Below the pieces are notes generated by a model. The model searched no databases and was not told the origin of the DNA. It worked only from the letters and a program-made list of their open reading frames with translations. A program made the position numbers and the translations under genes. From an uncultured Lachnospiraceae bacterium (lineage in GTDB: Bacteria > Bacillota > Clostridia > Lachnospirales > Lachnospiraceae), in assembly GCA_910577175.1 (NCBI GenBank), contig CAJTLU010000001.1, positions 1 to 64,000 of the forward strand: a DNA stretch of 64,000 nt. Direction: 5' to 3'. Every line of letters starts with the position of its first letter. Within the stretch, counting starts at the first letter, position 1. Below, piece after piece: positions 1 to 7,045 of the stretch.

Positions 1-2
1 CT

Positions 3-119
3 GCGGCAAAATTGCTGGAAGTTGAAATAAAGACGGCAAGCCGTTTGTTGTTGAAGGCTGAAAAGCTGAATATCCTTAAAGGCACAGGAAAAACAAAAAA
101 TAAGGTATATAAAAAATAA
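3..119 (+). CDS. C-terminal fragment of a protein ending in a winged-helix-like segment
   Basis: The window opens inside a reading frame that closes with TAA at 117-119. The 38 visible residues (AAKLLEVEIKTASRLLLKAE, then a Lys-rich tail) look like the recognition helix and wing of a winged-helix domain, as found at the C-terminus of many Fic-like or AAA_4/RecG-like proteins. The start and most of the protein lie outside the window, so the family cannot be assigned. The coding strand and end are clear; function is inference only. Confidence 0.55.
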   Translation, partial: AAKLLEVEIKTASRLLLKAEKLNILKGTGKTKNKVYKK

Positions 120-171
120 AATATTTTTAAGAGAATAATGCAAATGAATGTCATAAGAATGGATTAAGAAA

Positions 172-206
172 CCTATCTCCATCATAAGAAAATTGATGGA
201 GATAGG
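172..206. terminator. Perfect 13-bp inverted repeat between convergent genes
   Basis: CCTATCTCCATCA (172-184) is followed by a 9-base loop and its exact complement (194-206). It lies between the end of the plus-strand partial gene (119) and the end of the minus-strand gene (217), the expected place for a bidirectional terminator. The T-run after the stem is weak on both strands, so terminator function is inferred from position and stem strength. Confidence 0.6.
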
Positions 207-216
207 AAACAGGTTG

Positions 217-468
217 TTAGTTAAATTTGTTCATAGCATCTACATAGTCCTGCAAGCCATTTGCTTTTAATGCAAGCTTTGCGTATAAAAGCGGTGTTTC
301 TTCTGCTAAATGGCACAGATAGACTACATCACTGGGATCATCGAAGATAACAGAGGAATTCCATTCTTTACAAAGGATAACAAGAATGGAATTTTCACCA
401 GTGTTCACAATGATGGAATCGGTTGCAGGTTCGTACATACCAAACTGAAAAGTAAGATTGTTATTCAT
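217..468 (-). CDS. Small hypothetical protein of a mobile-element gene pair
   Basis: An 83-residue acidic protein starting MNNNLTFQFGMYEPATDSII. The ATG at 468-466 was chosen because AAGGAG sits at the right distance upstream; the longer frame begins inside the upstream gene with no ribosome binding site. It overlaps the end of the MobC-like gene by 8 bases, so the two are translationally coupled. The size, composition and position next to a mobilisation gene resemble the DUF6061-type small proteins of Clostridia conjugative elements, but I cannot confirm the family. No catalytic motif or membrane segment is visible. Confidence 0.65.
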   Translation of the reverse strand: MNNNLTFQFGMYEPATDSIIVNTGENSILVILCKEWNSSVIFDDPSDVVYLCHLAEETPLLYAKLALKANGLQDYVDAMNKFN

Positions 469-832
469 GATGGTCTCCTTCCCATAGATACTTTGCACCA
501 TCCAGCAGGTCAATAATAGCTGTCAGCATATTGGTGTATTCAGTCTGTAATTCCTTAATGGATTCCAACGAAGGAAGCGCATCAGGAGTAACATTGTTTG
601 CGGTAAATTCTTTTTGCATTTTAAGTAATTGTAGGTACAGTGCATTGACAGTCTGTACTAGAGGATATATGGTTTCTTTCTTGCCAACAACGCAGATGCG
701 GTTGTAAATGCAGGAACGGACAAAGTAATCTTTTTTCATCATTCCACTGGCAAGAATGCGAGCTTCGATTTGTTTTCGTTCGGCATCGGTGATTCTGAAG
801 CTGATTGTTGGATTTTTATGTTTGTTGCTCAT
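461..832 (-). CDS. MobC-like plasmid mobilisation protein
   Basis: A 123-residue protein. Its N-terminus (PTISFRITDAERKQIEARIL, then SGMMKKDYF) is the ribbon-helix-helix-like DNA-binding segment of MobC/relaxosome accessory proteins from conjugative and mobilisable elements. The rest is predicted helical. Such proteins help a relaxase bind and open the transfer origin. AAAGGAG precedes the ATG at 832. No relaxase follows on the minus strand, where only the small coupled gene lies downstream, so this looks like part of an element extending beyond the window or a leftover of one. Confidence 0.75.
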   Translation of the reverse strand: MSNKHKNPTISFRITDAERKQIEARILASGMMKKDYFVRSCIYNRICVVGKKETIYPLVQTVNALYLQLLKMQKEFTANNVTPDALPSLESIKELQTEYTNMLTAIIDLLDGAKYLWEGDHHE

Positions 833-1250
833 GGTATTGCTCCTTTCGATTTGACTGTGGCGGTAGGTATATAGATGCCTGACAGCCGCATGGATTTATT
901 CATTGTGAGTAATAAAAAAGTAGATTATATCAAGCCGATGGAAAATTATCGGTGCAGATACTGCAACTAATTTGCTACTGAAAACTTTGAAAACGATGCG
1001 AAAAGAGTAATATTTGGCGAAATAGATGTACCCGAAATGTAGGAAATATCAGCATTTGAGAGTTGCTGATAAAAACTTCGGGAAGAGTTCGAGTGATGAA
1101 AAATATACACAGATTATTTTATATAGCAGGTAGTCCATAGGATTGCCTGCTATGCATATTCTATAATTATTTTATGAAATTGGAGAAATAATGTTGCCAG
1201 AAAAAGAAACTATGTAAACAAGTTGATTATATAATGGAGAAAACTTGAAG
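833..1250. other. Intergenic region with two hairpins and a 12-base repeat
   Basis: About 400 AT-rich bases without a convincing gene. TATCAGCA (1047-1054) and TGCTGATA (1064-1071) form a hairpin enclosed by CCCGAA (1031-1036) and TTCGGG (1077-1082). The word TTCGAGTGATGA is at 1088-1099. A second 14-bp stem with two G-U pairs and a 3-base loop spans 1123-1153 and may end leftward or rightward transcription. The SIR2 gene promoter should lie in the last 100 bases, but no strong -35/-10 pair stands out. Confidence 0.5.
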
Positions 1251-2576
1251 ATGAATTGTGAATGTGCTATATGTAAAAATAATAAGCCATTTGAACTTCC
1301 AGAAGAAATTATAGAAGCAGTAATAGAGGGGAATCTGGTACTTTTTTGTGGTGCTGGTATCAGCACTGAGGGGAAAACAGTGTTACCATATTCTTTCTAT
1401 GAATCTGTAAAAAATGATTTGAAAATTGAGGATGACACGATTTCCTTTAGCTGTTTAATGCAAAAATATTGTGATAGACCAAATGGGAGAAAAAAACTTT
1501 TAAGAAAAATTAGGGATAGATTTCAATATATTCATTCTTTTCCTGAGTTAGAAAGACAGGCAACGGTATTTCATCGGGAATTGGCTACGATATATCCTAT
1601 TCAAACTATTGTTACAACTAATTGGGATACATTTTTTGAAGAATATTGTGGGGCAATTCCGATTACTATTCCAGAGGATTTTGCTTTTTTGGATGAAAAT
1701 TCCAGATATGTTTTAAAAATTCATGGATCAATTCAAAATTTAAGCTCAATTATAGCTACTGAAAGTGATTATCAAAAATGCTTTAAAGAATTTCAGAGTG
1801 GCATTATTGGAGCAACATTAAAAACTATATTAGCTACAAAAACAGTTGTTTTTATAGGTTATTCTTTTGGTGATGAAGATTTTACTCAAATTATAAATTA
1901 TTTACGTAGTGAAATGGGTGAAATATATCCCCATATTTATATTGTGACATTAGACGAAGAATTAAAAGAGCGATTGAATTATGAAAATTCAACTTCTATT
2001 GTGACATCAGGTAATTTTTTCCTTCATCAGTTGAAATTGAAGCTTATAGATAAGAAAATAATTAAAAATAATGATATTTATTGGCTGATAGGTACTATTC
2101 TTGATGAAGTTGAAAAGCTTCATAAAAAAGTTTCTGATATAGATCTAAATAAATTTCCAGGTGCAATTTATACTCTTTCATATCAAGATGGTATTATACA
2201 TGCTTTGGAACGGTTTTTGCAAAATTACAAAACTGGAGAATATAATCAACCTGGTCGAATGGGGAAAATTGCGCAAAAATATGAAGAATGGATAAAAACC
2301 GCTCATATGGAAGGTGATTTTTGGAATGAAGCTTACTACGAAGGATATGTTAATAGATTAGTTTTGCTTGAGGCAATTGAAGATGATAATAATATTATAA
2401 ATGAGTTCCCGTTTCTGTATCTGCCCAATGCTAAAACAGTGCTGAAAACATATGCTGTTTTTATCGATGAGCTAACTTGGGTATCTAAAAGGAACGACAA
2501 ATTCTTAAAGTATGCAAAGAGAATTGTTGAAAAAAATATAGGCGAAGGTATGGTAGTTCATCATCCACCTTTTTGA
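1251..2576 (+). CDS. SIR2-like domain protein, candidate NAD-consuming defence effector
   Basis: A 441-residue protein with an N-terminal SIR2-like (PF13289-type) domain. GAGIS at residues 34-38 is the NAD-binding loop, TTNWD at about 122-126 matches the sirtuin T-x-N-x-D motif, H158 in KIHGS is the expected catalytic histidine, and GYSFGDEDF near 195 closes the fold. Residues from about 230 onward match no domain I recognise. Such proteins deplete NAD+ in several phage-defence systems (Thoeris ThsA, DSR, short-pAgo partners). Here it stands alone in low-G+C accessory DNA, so a defence role is inference. GGAGA at 1236-1240 precedes the ATG at 1251; a TTG at 1245 is an alternative start. Confidence 0.8.
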   Translation: MNCECAICKNNKPFELPEEIIEAVIEGNLVLFCGAGISTEGKTVLPYSFYESVKNDLKIEDDTISFSCLMQKYCDRPNGRKKLLRKIRDRFQYIHSFPELERQATVFHRELATIYPIQTIVTTNWDTFFEEYCGAIPITIPEDFAFLDENSRYVLKIHGSIQNLSSIIATESDYQKCFKEFQSGIIGATLKTILATKTVVFIGYSFGDEDFTQIINYLRSEMGEIYPHIYIVTLDEELKERLNYENSTSIVTSGNFFLHQLKLKLIDKKIIKNNDIYWLIGTILDEVEKLHKKVSDIDLNKFPGAIYTLSYQDGIIHALERFLQNYKTGEYNQPGRMGKIAQKYEEWIKTAHMEGDFWNEAYYEGYVNRLVLLEAIEDDNNIINEFPFLYLPNAKTVLKTYAVFIDELTWVSKRNDKFLKYAKRIVEKNIGEGMVVHHPPF

Positions 2577-2957
2577 GAATTTAGCAAGTGGCAGAAAAAT
2601 AGGGAGAATATCTTTTCGGCAACATTTTGGCAACAGAAAATCAGCAAGCCATAATAAATGATGCAATTGAAGTAAAATTGGGTGTGTATTTGCATAAAAC
2701 CTAAATAAATAGAGTTAAGAACAGCAAAGAACACGCCGAATTCGAGTGATGAAGAATGACTTGAAAGGGCAAAAGTGGAAGATTGAAAAATCGTTGGAAC
2801 GATAAGAAATGTCGGGCATAGCGATTGCTGTGCCCTATATTTTTGTGGTAAATAGAAGCGGGAAGTGGTATAATCAAAATGTTAATGTTATCGGTGGACA
2901 GAAGAATAGAGTCAAATCGACGATTGAAGTATAGATTATTATATATGGAGCAAAGAG
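2577..2957. other. Intergenic region with integrase-site-like repeats
   Basis: About 380 bases with no gene. It holds GGCAACA twice within about 20 bases (near 2617-2635), the second TTCGAGTGATGA (2741-2752), and a hairpin at 2814-2835. It looks like debris of past integration events; no open frame longer than a few dozen codons with a ribosome binding site is seen. Confidence 0.4.
2814..2841. terminator. Hairpin terminator candidate
   Basis: GGGCATAG (2814-2821) pairs with CTGTGCCC (2828-2835) through one wobble pair across a 6-base loop and is followed by TATATTTTT. It could end transcription of the SIR2 gene or of a lost gene. Confidence 0.5.
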
Positions 2958-3596
2958 ATGGTAAAAATACAGCGCATTAAGTGTGGTAATGGAAACTGTT
3001 ATATTATTGAAGAAAACGGGAATGCGGTTCTTGTAGATACAGCAAGACCAAAGTATCGGGATAAGGTTTTATTGGCTTGCCGCAAAACGAATATCAGGTT
3101 GATTATTTTAACGCACACGCATATGGATCATTGTCAAAATGCAGCATTTATTTCCAACGAACTGAATGTTCCTATCGCCATTTGTAGGACAGATGAAGAA
3201 TTGATTAAAGATAATATGATACAGACACTATATGCAAAAACACTGGCGGGAAAATTGGTGCTATTTTTATCTGAAAAGTCATTTTATCATGATAAGATAC
3301 CAGTATTTACACCTAAAATATACTTACAAGATGGAGACACATTAGAGAATTTTGGAATAAGTGCAAAAATTATAGGTTTACCGGGACATACCAATGGTTC
3401 AATTGGAATTGATTTTGGTAAAGAAGGAATACTTGTAGGAGATGCTTTGATGAATATGTTTTATCCCACGGTTTCCATGCTTTATCATAACTATGAGCAA
3501 ATGTTAGAAAGTGCAAGAAAAATTAGTGAGTTGGGAGAAAGAATTGTTTATTTTGGACATGGAAAACCAAAGAAGAACCGTATATGGGTAAAATAA
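2958..3596 (+). CDS. Metallo-beta-lactamase-fold hydrolase
   Basis: A 212-residue single-domain MBL-fold hydrolase. The metal motif H-T-H-M-D-H is at residues 53-58 (THTHMDHC). PGHTNGS near 153 carries the third-site histidine, GDALMN supplies the bridging aspartate, and FGHGKP near the C-terminus supplies the last histidine, so the active site looks complete for two metals. There is no signal peptide, so it should be cytoplasmic. The substrate cannot be told; relatives include glyoxalase II-type thioesterases and lactonases. GGAG lies before the ATG at 2958. Low G+C and accessory neighbours suggest acquisition by transfer. Confidence 0.85.
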   Translation: MVKIQRIKCGNGNCYIIEENGNAVLVDTARPKYRDKVLLACRKTNIRLIILTHTHMDHCQNAAFISNELNVPIAICRTDEELIKDNMIQTLYAKTLAGKLVLFLSEKSFYHDKIPVFTPKIYLQDGDTLENFGISAKIIGLPGHTNGSIGIDFGKEGILVGDALMNMFYPTVSMLYHNYEQMLESARKISELGERIVYFGHGKPKKNRIWVK

Positions 3597-3627
3597 GTAT
3601 AATGTAAATATAAACTTAAACAAAATA

Positions 3628-3662
3628 ATTAATCTCTCCGTAGACAATAAGGAGAGATTAAT
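3628..3662 (+). promoter_or_regulatory. Hairpin that buries the ribosome binding site of the next gene
   Basis: ATTAATCTCTCC (3628-3639) is followed by an 11-base loop and a perfect complement (3651-3662). The 3' arm contains the GGAG Shine-Dalgarno sequence and the first two bases of the ATG at 3661. In RNA this 12-bp stem would block initiation of the acetyltransferase gene, as in translational attenuators or thermosensors. The pairing is seen directly; the regulatory role is inference. Confidence 0.6.
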
Positions 3663-4146
3663 GAATATATTAAATTTTGAAAAAAAGCATGCTAAGGAAG
3701 CAATGGAAATTGCTCTTGCAAATTATAATGATGAGCGGCAATATGTAAAAGAATTGCCACAAGTGTGTGATATTCCTGACTTATACGGTTTTGCCGAAAA
3801 TGGATTGGGTGTTGCTGCATTTGAAAATGAAAAGATGATAGGATTCTTGTGCTGTTGCGAACCCTTTGACAATGCGTTTCGTGCCACTGAGGTGAGAGGA
3901 ATTTTTTCTCCTATGGGCGCAAATGCAGCCGTTTCTAAAAACCGTTCCAAAATTTATGCAGCCATGTATCAAGTGGCAGGGGAAAAGTGGGTAAAGACCG
4001 GAGCAGTTTCCTATGCAACCTGCTTATACGCCCATGATGAAGAACTTCAGCAACAGTTTTTCCGTTATATATTGTCCAAACTCCGCTTGGCTCTGAACGA
4101 ATCCATATTAGAAGCGCCCTTAGCTGTGGGAGTAACTCATGACTAA
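3661..4146 (+). CDS. GNAT-like acetyltransferase, probably truncated at its 3' end
   Basis: A 161-residue protein whose first 140 or so residues resemble the N-terminal half of a GNAT acetyltransferase (FEKKHAKEAMEIALANYNDE, then a fold with FENEKMIGFL). After the segment QQQFFRY the sequence changes character, and the frame runs through the stem of a terminator before stopping. Full-length relatives as I recall them continue for another hundred or more residues, so this is probably a gene cut by recombination whose frame now ends in foreign DNA. Expression may be controlled by the hairpin over its start. Activity is doubtful. Confidence 0.55.
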   Translation: MNILNFEKKHAKEAMEIALANYNDERQYVKELPQVCDIPDLYGFAENGLGVAAFENEKMIGFLCCCEPFDNAFRATEVRGIFSPMGANAAVSKNRSKIYAAMYQVAGEKWVKTGAVSYATCLYAHDEELQQQFFRYILSKLRLALNESILEAPLAVGVTHD

Positions 4147-4157
4147 GGGCGTTTTTT
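4115..4157 (+). terminator. Rho-independent terminator
   Basis: CGCCCTTAG (4115-4123) pairs perfectly with CTAAGGGCG (4143-4151), followed by six T (4152-4157). The stem overlaps the last codons of the truncated acetyltransferase, showing that the coding end was fused onto an existing terminator. Confidence 0.8.
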
Positions 4158-4187
4158 GTCGTGCTTTTGATGTGAATGGGGTGATGG

Positions 4188-4640
4188 TTAGAACTGTTTT
4201 TCCATAATGTAATTCGTCAAAGGGATATTTGACCTGATTACTTGCTGTTCCTTAATTATGTGATATCCCCTGTGAAGAAAGAATGATTTTGCAGTGATGG
4301 AAGCTTGTGTGGTTATTTTGCTTACCTCAAAAGTGTGTTCCAGTTTATCGCAGATAGCGGTGGCAATCCCTTGGTTTTGATAGTCTTTGTGGACATAAAG
4401 TCTATCAAGGTAGCCTGACTTGTCAATATCGCCAAACCCTGCTATAATGCCGCCTTTTATGGCAACAAGCGAAAAATGCCCGGATAAGGATTGATTCCAT
4501 TCATTTATGTCTACATTGCCAGTCGCCCAGACGTTTAACTGTTCGTCTGTATAGTCTTTGGCATTTATGGAATGGACGGTTTGATAAAACAGCTCTGCTA
4601 AGTATTTACAGTCCGAGGGGAGGTATTCTCTGATAATCAC
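4188..4640 (-). CDS. GNAT family N-acetyltransferase
   Basis: A 150-residue single GNAT domain. The acetyl-CoA binding segment is LYVHKDYQNQGIATAICDKL (Q-x-x-G-I/A motif), preceded by the GFGDIDKSGYLDRL strand and followed by the typical C-terminal AKSFFLHRGYHII motif. It should acetylate a small molecule or protein amine; the substrate is unknown, and homologues in resistance islands are often called YafP-like. It starts with GTG at 4640, preceded by AAAGGTGA. It lies 27 bases after the XRE regulator on the same strand, so the two form an operon likely controlled by that regulator. Confidence 0.85.
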   Translation of the reverse strand: MIIREYLPSDCKYLAELFYQTVHSINAKDYTDEQLNVWATGNVDINEWNQSLSGHFSLVAIKGGIIAGFGDIDKSGYLDRLYVHKDYQNQGIATAICDKLEHTFEVSKITTQASITAKSFFLHRGYHIIKEQQVIRSNIPLTNYIMEKQF

Positions 4641-4667
4641 GTTTTTTCACCTTTCAATCTGGCTTGG

Positions 4668-5195
4668 TTAGTCTGGCAGCTTGTCTTTGAACGCCTTGAC
4701 TAAGGCATCGCTTAATTCCTTAGAGGGAACTTTCGCCCAATGCTGCGTAGTGTCAAATTTCGGGTAATTATACCGCCATTGGTCGTAATTTTCCTTGCTG
4801 ATTTCCTCGGCAGAGAGCTTGTCTGCCTGTTTTTTCCAAGCAGAGAGCATTTTCAGCAACTCGGCGGCATTCTTACTTTGGTCTTTGCTGACCTTTAAGC
4901 AGACTTCCCCGTCTGTTTCGCTGATGGTAAGACCATAAATGTCCTCAAGGGCAAATAAGGTATGCATAAGTCCGATTTGACTGTCAATGTCGGGGATGTC
5001 CAGAGCCTGTGGCGCAACGTCCAGAGCCTGCGCCAGTGCAACCGTTAAGTCTGCCTTTGGCTTGCGTGAGCCAGTTTCGTACTGTGCCAGACGTACATCC
5101 GCTGATTTTTCGGGAAACCCGACAAGCATACCAAGGTATTTCTGTGTCATACCCCGCATGATGCGGAAAAAATGTATTCTTTCACCAATTGCCAT
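4668..5195 (-). CDS. XRE-family transcriptional regulator
   Basis: A 175-residue protein. Residues 1-70 are a helix-turn-helix of the XRE/Cro type (IGERIHFFRIMRGMTQKYLG followed by the recognition helix and YETGSRKPKADL). The C-terminal 100 residues are a helical domain of unknown role ending LVKAFKDKLPD. AAGGAGTG precedes the ATG at 5195. It is the first gene of a two-gene operon with the downstream acetyltransferase. Two AGCA-N4-TGCT dyads, one inside its own promoter, suggest autoregulation. Its G+C content is higher than that of its neighbours, which fits separate cassette origins. Confidence 0.85.
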   Translation of the reverse strand: MAIGERIHFFRIMRGMTQKYLGMLVGFPEKSADVRLAQYETGSRKPKADLTVALAQALDVAPQALDIPDIDSQIGLMHTLFALEDIYGLTISETDGEVCLKVSKDQSKNAAELLKMLSAWKKQADKLSAEEISKENYDQWRYNYPKFDTTQHWAKVPSKELSDALVKAFKDKLPD

Positions 5196-5228
5196 AAGGT
5201 TTCACTCCTTGTTCCTGTATTTGCAATG

Positions 5229-5258
5229 AGTATAGCATATATGCTTAAGGAAGGTCAA
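5229..5258 (-). promoter_or_regulatory. Promoter with palindromic operator for the XRE regulator operon
   Basis: On the minus strand TTGACC (5258-5253) and TATACT (5234-5229) are 18 bases apart. The spacer holds the perfect palindrome AGCATATATGCT (5234-5245), touching the -10 box. A second site of the same form, AGCAGAAATGCT, is at 5304-5315. The layout is that of a repressor operator. Confidence 0.7.
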
Positions 5259-5323
5259 GATAAACAAAAAAGTTTAATATTTTCTTGAAAACTTATTGGC
5301 ACTAGCAGAAATGCTTAGTATTA

Positions 5324-5446
5324 TTAATTAAGCAAAACGCCTAGAAAAAAGAATTCAGCAGCCGCTTTTGCGCCGCCAATTTCCTTTGCCAGCTTAACGG
5401 CTTGGATATTATATTCCATATTGTATTTCCGTTGTTGTTTTGCCAT
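5324..5446 (-). pseudogene. IS3-family transposase orfA remnant (5' end only)
   Basis: A frame starting at ATG 5446, preceded by GGAGGAAG, encodes MAKQQRKYNMEYNIQAVKLA followed by KEIGGAKAAAE. This is the N-terminal helix-turn-helix of an IS3-family OrfA. After about 31 codons the similarity stops and the frame ends at TAA 5324, so only the first third of orfA survives and no orfB is present. It marks a past insertion and deletion in this accessory stretch. Confidence 0.7.
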
Positions 5447-5651
5447 TGTTAGCTTCCTCCTCATTTTTCTTTGATTATGCATCAAATCCTTGCGTATAAG
5501 GTGTCAACTAAAATAATACAACATCATATTGCGCTTGCACTTGCTGTTACAGCAGGAGTTATCGCATTAGAGAAGAAAAAGTGAAATAAAAATTCTCTTT
5601 ATTGATTTTCTAAGCAAAATCGTTTATAATTTAAACTGAAATATTTTACTA

Positions 5652-5691
5652 TTATCCACAATGATAGTGCAGGTATTATCATTGTGGATAA
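5652..5691. repeat. Inverted pair of perfect DnaA boxes in a 15-bp palindrome
   Basis: TTATCCACAATGATA (5652-5666) and its exact complement (5677-5691) flank a 10-base loop. The outer nine bases of each arm, TTATCCACA, are the consensus DnaA box, so two boxes face each other 40 bases apart. The region 5447-5843 otherwise has no convincing gene. The dyad could be a leftover origin element, a DnaA-responsive regulator, or a coincidental hairpin. Confidence 0.65.
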
Positions 5692-5843
5692 CAAAATGAT
5701 AACATTAGCTCATATTGGATTAAGTATTGTCAAGTTCGAGTGATGAGAGATTGGCTTTAGTAATCTCGTCCTGTTCCAAATTGGCAATCTGCTTTTGCCA
5801 TGCGTGGATAAAATTAGACTGGCTAAGGAAAGGAAGAAAAAAT

Positions 5844-6263
5844 ATGGACTGTAAGTATAAAGAAATTGAAACAGAGCAGGAACTAAAGGAAGTTTTGGAA
5901 TTGTGCTATGATATTTTGGGCGAAAATAATTCGGAATTATATGGCTACGATGCATGGCATAAAAGATTTGTAGAAGGTTCGCAGCCTTTAGTATATGCGA
6001 TGAAAGATAAAGAAATAGTTTCAGCAATCTTGGGACGGGCAGAGAATAAGGATAGTCTTGTAATTGGTTTTGTAGCGTGTCGTGAAAACTACAGGAGACA
6101 AGGGATAACAAAAGGGCTTTTGGGTTATTTTGAAGATTTAGCAAGAAAAAAAGGATTTAAATATATTACCCTGGGTTCTGAGGAAGATGCATTTTATGAA
6201 AAATGCGGTTACCGGGTAATCTTTCAAGTCCATGACCAAAATGTTTATCAAAAGATATTGTAA
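5844..6263 (+). CDS. GNAT family N-acetyltransferase
   Basis: A 139-residue GNAT domain: LVIGFVACRENYRRQGITKG contains the acetyl-CoA pyrophosphate loop (R-R-Q-G-I), and ITLGSEEDAFYEKCGYRVI is the usual C-terminal motif. The ATG at 5844 is preceded by AAGGAAAGGAAG; a longer frame from 5727 lacks a ribosome binding site and crosses the third 12-base repeat. The substrate is unknown. It is the first of four plus-strand genes (acetyltransferase, tandem HIT, HD, kinase) that may form one cassette. Confidence 0.85.
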   Translation: MDCKYKEIETEQELKEVLELCYDILGENNSELYGYDAWHKRFVEGSQPLVYAMKDKEIVSAILGRAENKDSLVIGFVACRENYRRQGITKGLLGYFEDLARKKGFKYITLGSEEDAFYEKCGYRVIFQVHDQNVYQKIL

Positions 6264-6340
6264 GGATAATTGTTAAAAATTCGAATGAGTGCCATCTCCC
6301 GGGGGCTTGAGTGGATGTTGATGATTGGAGGCTTGACAGG

Positions 6341-7024
6341 ATGCTTAAGAAGTTACTATTTAAAATTGCAAAGGGCTCCTTTATGGGTAGAATTGTAGGA
6401 AATTCATTTCAACACTTTAGATGGGCGCTTCCTGTGAAGAAAGTATATAGCAGTAAGGAAATAATTGCGTTCTGTCATCCTCGTCCTTCCTATGAAAATC
6501 ATATTATTATTTCGCCGAAAAGAGCAGTTGAAAATTTGCAGCAAATGGCGTCAGATGGCTTTAGCAAGTATTTTGTGAAGAGCTGGGAGGCTGCAAAGGA
6601 CATATGTGTGATGCATCCCGAGTATAAGGACTCGTTTGTGCTTGTTGCGAATGGAGGAAAAAGACAAGAGGTTCAACAGGTACATTTTCATATGTTTACG
6701 AATCATGGGATTGTGAATGAATACTCTGCACAGGAGCAAGCGGAAAGTGTCTTTTATAGTGACAGGGACATTTGTGTTCTGGAGCATCCTGCCCCTGATT
6801 GGGAGGTTCATTTTGTGATTAAGCCTGTTTCATCCTCACGGATGGCAGGAAACGAAGAGTATAAAGATATGTATTTCAGAAGCGTTTTGCACAGTATAGA
6901 TTTATTAAATGATGAATTTGATATAGTGCAGGGAGGCTATTCTCTTGTATACCAGTGCAATAAACAGGAAAGTGATAAGGAATGTCCTGTTTTCCATATT
7001 ATATCGGGCAAAAGGCTAAAATGA
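6341..7024 (+). CDS. HIT-domain protein with an apparent degenerate second HIT repeat
   Basis: A 227-residue protein. The first half carries a HIT (histidine triad) nucleotide-binding fold: FCHPRPSYENHIIISP, then VHFHMFTNHG with the H-x-H active centre. The second half repeats the plan (ICVLEHPAPDWEVHFVIKP, later VFHIISG) but lacks the paired histidines, suggesting an internal duplication with one dead domain. HIT enzymes hydrolyse or transfer nucleotidyl groups. The ATG at 6341 is used because GGAG (6327-6330) lies 10 bases upstream. An HD hydrolase follows 21 bases later, so the two are probably co-transcribed. Confidence 0.8.
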   Translation: MLKKLLFKIAKGSFMGRIVGNSFQHFRWALPVKKVYSSKEIIAFCHPRPSYENHIIISPKRAVENLQQMASDGFSKYFVKSWEAAKDICVMHPEYKDSFVLVANGGKRQEVQQVHFHMFTNHGIVNEYSAQEQAESVFYSDRDICVLEHPAPDWEVHFVIKPVSSSRMAGNEEYKDMYFRSVLHSIDLLNDEFDIVQGGYSLVYQCNKQESDKECPVFHIISGKRLK

Positions 7025-7045
7025 GATATTTTGAAGGAGCGGTTT

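Noticed and set aside
5477..5584. 35-codon frame starting ATG 5477 with a hydrophobic middle
   Set aside because: No ribosome binding site and no recognisable similarity; more likely debris between an IS remnant and the DnaA-box palindrome.
5735..5830. Minus-strand peptide-like frame ending through the 12-base repeat
   Set aside because: Composition looks protein-like, but there is no start and it overlaps the leader of a well-supported plus-strand gene; too short to call.
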